Assembly: GCF_026151345.1 (NCBI RefSeq)
Contig: NZ_JAMQPR010000003.1
Coordinates: forward strand, 11,339 to 75,338
Direction: 5' to 3'
Length of the DNA stretch: 64,000 nt
From: Leptospira paudalimensis
Lineage (GTDB): Bacteria > Spirochaetota > Leptospiria > Leptospirales > Leptospiraceae
Part shown: piece by piece, positions 7,899-15,243 of the stretch
Layout: each line of letters begins with the position of its first letter
Numbering within the stretch: position 1 is the stretch's first letter
Translations under genes and position numbers: made by a program
Notes under the pieces: generated by a model
Seen by the model: the letters and a program-made list of their open reading frames with translations, nothing else
What the model was told of the DNA's origin: nothing
The model's database searches: none

Positions 7899-9038
7899 AT
7901 GAAAAAACTCAGGTATCTGCACCCGTATTTAGAAGACGTTTTAAACCGAAAAATGTTGTTTATTGGCGGTCCCAGGCAAGTTGGTAAAACGACTCTTGCC
8001 TTGCAATACCTGAAACCACCATCCGTTAAAAATCCAGGTTATTTGAATTGGGACAGAAACAGTGACAAAGTTCTGATTTTAAAAGACCAACTTCAGCTGA
8101 GTCAAAGTAAAACGATTGTTTTGGATGAAATCCACAAATATAGTAAATGGCGAAATCTCATCAAAGGTTTATATGATAAACACTTTGAGGACAATCGGTT
8201 TATTGTTACAGGTTCGGCACGATTGGATACATTTCGAAAAGGTGGTGATTCTCTTCTTGGGAGGTATCGCTATTTTCGATTGCATCCTTTCTCTGTTTCG
8301 GAGATGAGTAAACATCCAAACCAATCCGACATGGAGCTTCTATTAAAGTTTGGTGGATTTCCTGAGCCATTATTTGCGCAGAATGAAAACGAACATCGAA
8401 TCTGGCAGAATGACCGGATGGTGAAAGTTGCCTCTGAAGACATTCGCGATTTAGAAACTATAAAGGATATCTCTTCTCTATTGTTACTTGCGGAAATTTT
8501 GCCATCAAGAGTTGGATCGCCACTTTCCTTGAAAAGTGTGGGAGAAGATTTGTCTGTTTCTCAACCAACGGTAGAAAGGTGGGTGGAAGCTCTCTCATCA
8601 TTATACTATTGTTTCTCGATCCTACCCTATGGAACTCCAAAGATCAGGGCCGTCAAAAAACTAAAAAAACTATATATGTGGGATTGGTCGCAAGTAGAAG
8701 AAAGAGGATTTCGATTTGAGAATCTTGTCGCAAGTCATTTGCTAAAGTATTGTCATTTCATTACAGACACGCAAGGCTTTCCAATGGAAGTGAGATACCT
8801 ACGTGATACGGATGGAAGAGAAATTGATTTTGTCATTCTAAAAAATAAAGTTCCCATCTTTGCTGTTGAATGCAAAACAGGCGACAAGGCTTTGAGTCGC
8901 CACATTGAATATTTTAAAGCTAGAACAAAGATTCCTGAGTTTTACCAAGTCCACTTAGGAAAGAACGATTTTGGTTCAAATGCAAACGGAAGAGTCATTC
9001 CTTTTACAAAATTCTGTAAAGAACTGGGGTTGGTATGA
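7899..9038 (+). CDS. DUF4143 AAA-family ATPase
   Basis: A 379-residue protein of the common AAA_14/DUF4143 type: Walker A GGPRQVGKTTLA (about residues 23-34), Walker B TIVLDEIHKY, sensor RFIVTGSARLDTF, then LGRYRYFRLHPFS. After a winged-helix region (LSVSQPTVERWVEAL) comes a PD-(D/E)XK-like C-terminal fold with GREIDFVI and FAVECKTG. These proteins are abundant, of uncertain role, and often near toxin-antitoxin and mobile genes. The length is typical. The start is the first ATG after the repeats; there is no good ribosome-binding site, so expression may be controlled by the hairpin. Confidence 0.8.
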   Translation: MKKLRYLHPYLEDVLNRKMLFIGGPRQVGKTTLALQYLKPPSVKNPGYLNWDRNSDKVLILKDQLQLSQSKTIVLDEIHKYSKWRNLIKGLYDKHFEDNRFIVTGSARLDTFRKGGDSLLGRYRYFRLHPFSVSEMSKHPNQSDMELLLKFGGFPEPLFAQNENEHRIWQNDRMVKVASEDIRDLETIKDISSLLLLAEILPSRVGSPLSLKSVGEDLSVSQPTVERWVEALSSLYYCFSILPYGTPKIRAVKKLKKLYMWDWSQVEERGFRFENLVASHLLKYCHFITDTQGFPMEVRYLRDTDGREIDFVILKNKVPIFAVECKTGDKALSRHIEYFKARTKIPEFYQVHLGKNDFGSNANGRVIPFTKFCKELGLV

Positions 9039-9093
9039 AAAGGTGAGTTAGGGATATTCTAAAGATATGTCGATTCGGAGTAAGAACTGAAGA

Positions 9094-9609
9094 TCAAAAT
9101 GTGATTTTTTCAATTGCAATCAGGTCCATTTGATGCCTTTGGTTTTCTAATCGATTGACCGAATACAGTTTCTTCAGGTCAGCTAGCTTCTTTATTTGGG
9201 TATAAAAAAACCCTCCACTTTTTGATCCTTTAAAAAATAAATAATAATTCGGTTTGAAATATTTTGCCTGAAGTTTTTGAAGGTCTTCTAAAAAATGATA
9301 TATGTATAACTGAAATTCTGACTTATAGACAGGAGATTTACATTCTCCGCAGTAATACCCTTTTCCAGATGTAAATTTGGTATCAATGGAAAGATCAAAC
9401 AACAAATCCTTTCGTTCCTCACCCAAGGAATACCAAATGTCTGCTTCATTTTTAGAAACAAATAAAGAAAGCCTCTCATTGATTCCTTCGAATGTATACT
9501 CTGAATGTCCTTTCCGAGTTTTCCCTTTGACTAAAGGAAACATTAATTCTTTGTTTATCTTATCTAGATTAGAAACAAGAAATGATTGTAGACCTATGAT
9601 TCTTGTCAT
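9094..9609 (-). CDS. Hypothetical CxxC protein, paralogue B of a tandem pair
   Basis: A 171-residue protein with one CGEC motif (near residue 90). It is clearly related to the gene just upstream: both share a LNKELxFPLV opening, GINExLxL, LLFDLSI/LVDLDIS, a CxxC pair followed by an aromatic-rich helix ending HF, and an I/V-E-K end. The start ATG overlaps the upstream stop as ATGA, so translation is probably coupled. The CxxC could bind zinc or act in a redox role. No family is recognised. Confidence 0.6.
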   Translation of the reverse strand: MTRIIGLQSFLVSNLDKINKELMFPLVKGKTRKGHSEYTFEGINERLSLFVSKNEADIWYSLGEERKDLLFDLSIDTKFTSGKGYYCGECKSPVYKSEFQLYIYHFLEDLQKLQAKYFKPNYYLFFKGSKSGGFFYTQIKKLADLKKLYSVNRLENQRHQMDLIAIEKITF

Positions 9610-10175
9610 ATAACAACTTTCTCTGCTCTCAGTAATTGGAACTTCATTTTTGAAAATTGATTCGGTCTTTGTTTTCCACCATCTATTGATGTCTTTTTTT
9701 CCGGGAGCTTTCCAGAGGCCAATAAGCTAAACATTTCTGATTTTTTTAAGATCAATGAAAGGAATAGATCCAAGGTTTTACTTTCAACAATCGATATGTA
9801 ATGATTCTTTTTGAGTGATTTGTTTTGAAATGCTTTCAGTGAGTCAATGAAATGATGTTTGATGAATTCATTTCGATTCTTGAATCTCTTTCTTTTTTTA
9901 CACCCTGAACAAAAGTGCATACCCTCTTGATCGATACTGGGACTAATATCAAGATCGACCAACGTTTCATAATTGTTTTCCTTTAATTGGTATTGGATTT
10001 TTGCCGAATCTCGAAATATTTCCAAATATAAATTTTCATTAATGCCAATGAATTGATAAAATACCTTTTTGTTCTTTTGTGCATTGGGAACCAATGGATA
10101 TTTTAATTCTCTATTCAGAGATTTGTAATTCTTATCTATCCATTTGTTTAATGCGAAATTTTGATCTGATTCCAT
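9606..10175 (-). CDS. Hypothetical CxxC protein, paralogue A of a tandem pair
   Basis: A 189-residue protein and the first gene of the tandem pair. It has CSGC (near residue 101) followed by KKRKRFKNRNEFIKHHF, a basic stretch with His residues that could complete a zinc site. The similarity to the following gene runs over the whole length, but identity is low, so the duplication is old or was acquired as a pair. A 17-bp palindrome (10239-10255) lies 63 bases upstream. The function is unknown. Confidence 0.6.
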   Translation of the reverse strand: MESDQNFALNKWIDKNYKSLNRELKYPLVPNAQKNKKVFYQFIGINENLYLEIFRDSAKIQYQLKENNYETLVDLDISPSIDQEGMHFCSGCKKRKRFKNRNEFIKHHFIDSLKAFQNKSLKKNHYISIVESKTLDLFLSLILKKSEMFSLLASGKLPEKKTSIDGGKQRPNQFSKMKFQLLRAEKVVI

Positions 10176-10238
10176 GATTTGTTGCGATCTTGCTTTTCCT
10201 CTCTACAGATCAATATTACTAAAAGGATTCATCAAAAT

Positions 10239-10255
10239 CGGAAAAAGAAATTCCG
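10239..10255 (-). promoter_or_regulatory. CGGAAA-N5 palindrome, copy 2
   Basis: CGGAAA, AAGAA, ATTCCG. It lies 63 bases upstream of the minus-strand tandem pair and 97 bases before the membrane-protein gene at 10353, so it could serve either; the minus-strand genes are closer. Confidence 0.45.
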
Positions 10256-10352
10256 AACCCACCAACTCTTATGTGTTACATTCAATGATGTTCCACCGTC
10301 AGAAGAAGTTTTCTGCCTTGGAATGAATCTACAAATTTAAAGAGGAATTTAA

Positions 10353-10730
10353 ATGAAAGCATTGAAACTATACGGCGGTATTTTTGGATCCGTCATCATT
10401 TTACCTACATCGACCATTGTCTTATTTGGTTTTGCCATGGGATCTATGTTCAACCAAAATGCGAGTATCAGCACAGGTTTGGTATTGTCTGCACTCACAT
10501 TACTTGGGGCATTTGCAGTTCCACCATTGACCATTCTCAACTATCTAAGCCCAAACAATAGTCAATCTATATCAGCATCGATCATTGTTCTTGGGGTTGG
10601 AATTATCTCTACATTGTCTTTGGTCTTTAACATCATTGATACAGGATTCAATAAAGTTTCTATAGTGGTTTTGATTGCGGCTTTGTTGATTTTAGCGAGT
10701 GGTTATTTGCAATTAGCAAAGAAAGAGTAG
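10353..10730 (+). CDS. Small four-helix membrane protein (125 aa)
   Basis: Four hydrophobic segments are evident at about residues 7-29, 41-62, 73-94 and 101-119, with a basic C-terminus (QLAKKE). This predicts a small inner-membrane protein with both ends inside. AGAGGAATTTAAATG is a good ribosome-binding site. No family is recognised. It is separated from the defence array by about 300 bases and is probably not part of it. Confidence 0.65.
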   Translation: MKALKLYGGIFGSVIILPTSTIVLFGFAMGSMFNQNASISTGLVLSALTLLGAFAVPPLTILNYLSPNNSQSISASIIVLGVGIISTLSLVFNIIDTGFNKVSIVVLIAALLILASGYLQLAKKE

Positions 10731-11040
10731 GGTTGAGATATCTGTTTTGGGAAGGTCGTAAGGCCTTCCTGTATGGGGGGTGATGGTAAGTAACTTCATT
10801 GTATTCTTATATAGATTCTGTAATTGAATCGATTATGTCTACCCTTCCGATGGAATTTAAAATTTGAGATTTTACTTTATTGCATTTTTTTAAGAAAAAT
10901 AGCTCCTTTTGGTGAAAAAATAAGCAACCTATCCTTTGTTATTGGAGTTTGCAAAAACATGAATTACCTGCGATATTCTTATAAAACTTCAGCTTTGTTG
11001 ACAAATATTGTCCGAATTTGCAAAAATAGCATTTGGGATT
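10731..11040. other. Intergenic region with a hairpin and a possible promoter
   Basis: GGAAGG (10750-10755) can pair with CCTTCC (10764-10769), without a U tract. TTGACA at 10998-11003 is a consensus -35 box, with an AT-rich -10-like stretch about 18 bases later. A transcript from it would start very close to ATG 11041, so the first gene of the array may have almost no leader. No other gene was seen. Confidence 0.4.
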
Positions 11041-11877
11041 ATGCAGAAAAAGTGGGATGAAGATACAATAACGGTTCCTCCAATTAAATGGGCAGGAGGA
11101 AAACGTTGGCTAGTCAGCCATTATCCCAATATTTTCCCAAAGAAATATAACACATACTATGAGCCTTTTTTGGGCAGTGGTGCAGTCTTTTTTTACTTGA
11201 AACCAGAAAAATCAGTTTTAAGTGATTTGAATGCAGAATTAATCGAGTTCTATCAAACTTTGCAAAAATCTCCCTTTGCTCTTCAGAGGAAACTAATGGA
11301 TCATCAGTCCTTTCACTCTGAGGAATATTATGATCTTATCCGAAAATCTTATCCCAAAAAAAGAGTCGATCGTAGTGCTAGATTTTTATATTTAAATCGA
11401 TCCTGTTGGAACGGCTTATATAGAGTAAATAAAAAAGGCGAGTTCAATGTTCCAATTGGGAACCGAACCAATTTTCAATTAAAAACAGATGATTATCGAT
11501 TGGTATCAAATCTATTACAAAATGCAGAGTTAAATATTTCCGACTTTGAAAAGACAATCAATCGGGCGAATCGAGGTGATTTTATCTTTGTGGATCCACC
11601 TTATACTGTGATGCACAATGAAAATGGTTTTGTAAAATACAATCAAAAGATCTTTTCTTGGGGTGATCAAATCAGATTAAAAGCATGTCTTGATCGTGCA
11701 AAAAAAAGAGGAGCTAAGATTTTAATCACGAATGCAGCTCATCGTTCCATAGAACAATTATATTCTGAACATTTTTATATCAAAAAGTTAAATCGACTAA
11801 CAAATCTTTCGGCCAATAGTTCTTCTCGAGGAATTACCGAAGAGTATATAATATCATCTTATAAAATTGAAGTATAG
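11041..11877 (+). CDS. Dam-type DNA N6-adenine methyltransferase
   Basis: 278 residues from ATG 11041; an upstream TTG at 11008 would add 11 residues. Motif I appears as PPIKWAGGKRWL, followed by YYEPFLGSGAVFF and SVLSDLN. The catalytic motif IV is FVDPPYT. This order (FxGxG before DPPY) is alpha-class, as in Dam and DpnM. The length fits the family (260-290). The target is probably a short palindrome such as GATC, but that cannot be read from sequence. It opens the long plus-strand array, so it may protect host DNA from the downstream nucleases. Confidence 0.85.
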   Translation: MQKKWDEDTITVPPIKWAGGKRWLVSHYPNIFPKKYNTYYEPFLGSGAVFFYLKPEKSVLSDLNAELIEFYQTLQKSPFALQRKLMDHQSFHSEEYYDLIRKSYPKKRVDRSARFLYLNRSCWNGLYRVNKKGEFNVPIGNRTNFQLKTDDYRLVSNLLQNAELNISDFEKTINRANRGDFIFVDPPYTVMHNENGFVKYNQKIFSWGDQIRLKACLDRAKKRGAKILITNAAHRSIEQLYSEHFYIKKLNRLTNLSANSSSRGITEEYIISSYKIEV

Positions 11878-11890
11878 GTCCGGAGAAGTG

Positions 11891-13861
11891 ATGAAAGATT
11901 TTTTAGAAACTACACTTGGTCAAGACAATCCGATCAGGATATTAAATGATTTTTTAAAACGAGAAGAGCATCTTGCGAATTCGGGCAATACTTCTGAGTA
12001 TCAAAAAATGCGATTTGTGGGTTATATATTAGATATAAGCTTTGAATCCGCAACAGTCATTACATCCGATCCTTTAAAGCAAGCTGTTGGAGGAATACCA
12101 AGAGGTTCCTTCTTGATCATGGCCCCGGAGAATTTCGAGAAACTTCCATTACATTTTACTCTTTTAAGAGTGATGGCTTCAGCAGAAACTCCTTTAAAAC
12201 GAGATGTTCAGCAGACATACTTTGAACTTCATAAGCGGTCCATGCCTGAGTTAGACCTTTTTACTCAAGGGGAGTTACAATGGGGAGGTCTTGAGACTAA
12301 AGTCTTGGGAATGTTTTATGTTGATCCAAAAAACTCAGAGAAACTATCGTTTTCTGGAGATGTTAATAATATTGTAAGCCCTCATCGGTACAAAGTTTAT
12401 TCACCAACTGATGAAATCCTAAATCTTATTGTGAATGGGATTGTGAGAAAAGAGGGAAGGTTCCCGATCGGGAAGTTAAGGATGACTGAATGTGAATTGC
12501 CATTCATCACTGTTCCTCAACCAAAAGTTGATGTGAATGTTTCTACGTTGGACTTTCGAGGTTTCCGGACTGCAATGTTTGGAAAAACAAGACTTGGTAA
12601 AAGTAATGTTGTAAAACTCATTGCAGAGAGTATCATTCAAACGATAGAAGAGGATAAATCTGTAGGGCAGTTGATCTTTGATGTTAACGGAGAGTATGCG
12701 AACGACAATCCGCAAGATGGGAATATTTCCATTCGAAAGAAGTATGAAGATCGCTGTCAGGTTTATGCATTAAATCCGAGAGAAGGGACCCCTTCCAAAA
12801 TCCTCAAACTTAATTTTTATGACCAACCAGATTCTGGCTTAAGCATTATTAAGTCCCTTCTGCAAAGAGATAAAAAGGGATCTGACTATGTTGATAGTTT
12901 TGCCAATGTAGAATTACTCCCCGTTCAGGAAGTGGCGAAACTTCCTCCGAATGAAATCACAAGACCTGCTCGAAAAATTTTGATGTATTGGGCTATTCTG
13001 AAAGAAGCGGGATTCCCTGTTGCGGAAGAAAAGTTAAAAGGGATATTTCGTTCCAAAATAGTCCATGGCTTTAGTCCAGGATTTAGTAAGGAACTAAGAG
13101 AGGAAGTTTATAGCGAAGAAGAAGTTCCTGAACATCCAAAATCACTTGGAGAACTAGTTTCCGAACTGAAGAAAGTACAGGAATTTATCCAAGATAATGG
13201 GAGCCATAAAGTCTTGAATTCAAAATCATCTGGTGATCCAGTTTTTGACGCTGATGACAAAGCCTTGCTTAAATTCTTAAATCCGAAGAGCGGATCTGGT
13301 CCAACAAAACTGCGTAGTTATTTAGACTTACATTCAAAAGATGCTTCTGACTTCGTAACAGAAATATTAAAAGAACTAGATGAAGGTAAAACGGTCATTC
13401 TTGATTTGGGAAATGCAACCGATGAAATTCGAAGATATTTTTCGGATATGTTGTCTCGAGAGATCTTCCATCATCAAGAAAAGAAATTTGTTGAAAATCG
13501 TTTGAACCAACATTTCGTTCAGCTTTATTTTGAAGAAGCGCATAACTTATTCCCAAAAAATGATAACGACTTCACAGGAATTTATGCGAGATTTGCAAAG
13601 GAAGGTGCAAAGTTTCACATAGGTATCGTTTATTCAACGCAATCACCCTCAACCATCAACAAAGAACTACTCAATCAAACAGAGAATTTTTTTATAGGTC
13701 ACATTTCTTCTCAAGATGAACTGAATACCTTATCGAAGTTACAAGTTCAATTTAGCGGTCTAGAAAAGGACATTCTGTACACAAGAACTCCTGGTTATAT
13801 GCGGATGTTAACATTTTCACACCGTTTTGTAGTGCCTGTGCAAGCAAGGAAGTTTGAGTAA
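11891..13861 (+). CDS. HerA-like DNA-translocating ATPase
   Basis: 656 residues from ATG 11891, chosen because GGAG sits 5 bases upstream; an earlier ATG at 11867 overlaps the methylase. A beta-barrel-like N-terminus (HAS-barrel style, LGMFYVDP) precedes the ATPase core. Walker A is FGKTRLGKSN (about 230-239), Walker B is QLIFDVNGEY, a later acidic motif is YFEEAHNLFP (about 547-554), and the sensor is IGIVYSTQSPS. HerA forms hexamers that pump DNA and works with NurA nuclease. The next gene is NurA-like and overlaps by one base, which strongly supports this pairing. Confidence 0.85.
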   Translation: MKDFLETTLGQDNPIRILNDFLKREEHLANSGNTSEYQKMRFVGYILDISFESATVITSDPLKQAVGGIPRGSFLIMAPENFEKLPLHFTLLRVMASAETPLKRDVQQTYFELHKRSMPELDLFTQGELQWGGLETKVLGMFYVDPKNSEKLSFSGDVNNIVSPHRYKVYSPTDEILNLIVNGIVRKEGRFPIGKLRMTECELPFITVPQPKVDVNVSTLDFRGFRTAMFGKTRLGKSNVVKLIAESIIQTIEEDKSVGQLIFDVNGEYANDNPQDGNISIRKKYEDRCQVYALNPREGTPSKILKLNFYDQPDSGLSIIKSLLQRDKKGSDYVDSFANVELLPVQEVAKLPPNEITRPARKILMYWAILKEAGFPVAEEKLKGIFRSKIVHGFSPGFSKELREEVYSEEEVPEHPKSLGELVSELKKVQEFIQDNGSHKVLNSKSSGDPVFDADDKALLKFLNPKSGSGPTKLRSYLDLHSKDASDFVTEILKELDEGKTVILDLGNATDEIRRYFSDMLSREIFHHQEKKFVENRLNQHFVQLYFEEAHNLFPKNDNDFTGIYARFAKEGAKFHIGIVYSTQSPSTINKELLNQTENFFIGHISSQDELNTLSKLQVQFSGLEKDILYTRTPGYMRMLTFSHRFVVPVQARKFE

Positions 13862-15186
13862 TGCCTTACCAAGCTGGAGGAAACCTTCCTGGAGAGAATG
13901 CCAGCAAATTGGGTCATATGGCAGTGATCCAAAGTCCATTTGTGAATGATTTACTGCAAAGTTTTTATACAACAAAAAGAGAGCAAATGAAGGAAGAGTT
14001 TCTCGAAAAATGGCTTCCATTTGAAAAGGATGTTGAACCATTGCGAATTATCTTTGCTGTTGATGGTTCTCTTCAAATTGTGAAAAATGAGATCAATCCT
14101 GATAAAGAATTAGCTTTTATCAAAACTGCTCTTGTTAAGTTAGATACTCCAAAATTGGAAGAAATAGATCCACTGTATCCTCATCCTTTTGCTCTTCGCG
14201 ATATCATGAAAGATGCCGGAGTCTTTCATGCGACAGTTTTGCCATTACAGAACGTTCAGTTTAAAGAGATTTCCTTCTACGATGGAGTTCGTAAAATTAT
14301 TTTTGATTCCTTTAAGGATCCATCTTCGGAAGGCCAGGTAATGGAGACTCTCCGATGGCTGTGTTATGAAAAATGGGATGGCACTCTGAAAAAAAGTCCT
14401 CATTTCAATTGCCCACACTGTGATAGAGAATCTGAGGGACTACCTTATGACCAAGAAATCGGAAATTGTGAGCACTGCGGTGGTGAAGTCTATTTAACTG
14501 ATACGCTTAGCTTCCATTTAGAAATGCAAGAGGATCTAGACTATGCCGCACAATCCCTTGCTACATCTTATATGCAAGTGCATGAAACCATCATGCTTTT
14601 TGTAGGAATTCGATACATTTGGGAAACGAAAGATCATTCCTTGTTTCAAAAGACTCTATTCATCAAAGATGGTCCACTATCTTTACGTGCACAATATGTA
14701 AAATTGGTCGATCCTATCCGAAGATTTTTAGAATATGCAAAACAAAAAAATGTCACCATCCATTTAATCGGCCAAGAGAAATCCGGTGCCTTTTTTGATC
14801 ACTTGAAATACATACAAAGAGACATACCTGAGTTTCATTTTTTCTTACCTAACTTTGATTATATCAGAGATGAAATTCAACATAGGCCAAAGGGCCAATA
14901 CGAATATGGCGAAAAAACTAATTATGGAAACAAAGTTTTTGTAAAGCTAAGCCGTGGCCAATTTCTGGTTTTGAATGTTCCAACTGGCCATTACCGAGAT
15001 ACTGAAGATGAAAATTCACTAATAGGTTTTAGAAAGATACTGGGAAGTATCTTAAAAATTTTAAGCTTTCGTCATGAAGGTGCTCTTATGCCAGTTGAGA
15101 TCGCACACAATGTGGCAAGTTTATCCAACTATCCGTCTGCGAGGATGCTGAAGTTGTTCTCGGATGAGAGAGTTGTTGTGCATTAA
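13861..15186 (+). CDS. NurA-like nuclease with zinc ribbon
   Basis: A 441-residue protein starting in TAATG overlap with the HerA-like gene. IIFAVDGSLQIV (D68) matches the first metal-binding Asp of the NurA (RNase H-like) fold. A four-Cys zinc ribbon follows (C184, C187, C203, C206), and a possible second catalytic region lies around FIKDGPLSLR. NurA cuts DNA 5'-3' when loaded on HerA and resects ends in archaea; in bacteria such pairs occur in defence loci. It is longer than archaeal NurA (about 300-350), and the zinc ribbon is an insertion. Assignment rests on the VDGS motif plus the neighbour. Confidence 0.7.
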   Translation: MPYQAGGNLPGENASKLGHMAVIQSPFVNDLLQSFYTTKREQMKEEFLEKWLPFEKDVEPLRIIFAVDGSLQIVKNEINPDKELAFIKTALVKLDTPKLEEIDPLYPHPFALRDIMKDAGVFHATVLPLQNVQFKEISFYDGVRKIIFDSFKDPSSEGQVMETLRWLCYEKWDGTLKKSPHFNCPHCDRESEGLPYDQEIGNCEHCGGEVYLTDTLSFHLEMQEDLDYAAQSLATSYMQVHETIMLFVGIRYIWETKDHSLFQKTLFIKDGPLSLRAQYVKLVDPIRRFLEYAKQKNVTIHLIGQEKSGAFFDHLKYIQRDIPEFHFFLPNFDYIRDEIQHRPKGQYEYGEKTNYGNKVFVKLSRGQFLVLNVPTGHYRDTEDENSLIGFRKILGSILKILSFRHEGALMPVEIAHNVASLSNYPSARMLKLFSDERVVVH

Positions 15187-15243
15187 TCAAAAATGAATGT
15201 AATCTAAGGCAATTAATAATTTAATTTTAAAAAAGAGATCCTA

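Noticed and set aside
10750..10769. Terminator after the membrane-protein gene
   Set aside because: The stem is only 6 bp and no U tract follows, so I did not list it as a terminator.
10824..11060. 78-codon plus-strand frame before the Dam-type gene
   Set aside because: No ribosome-binding site, no coding character, and it overlaps the promoter region and the start of the methylase in another frame.
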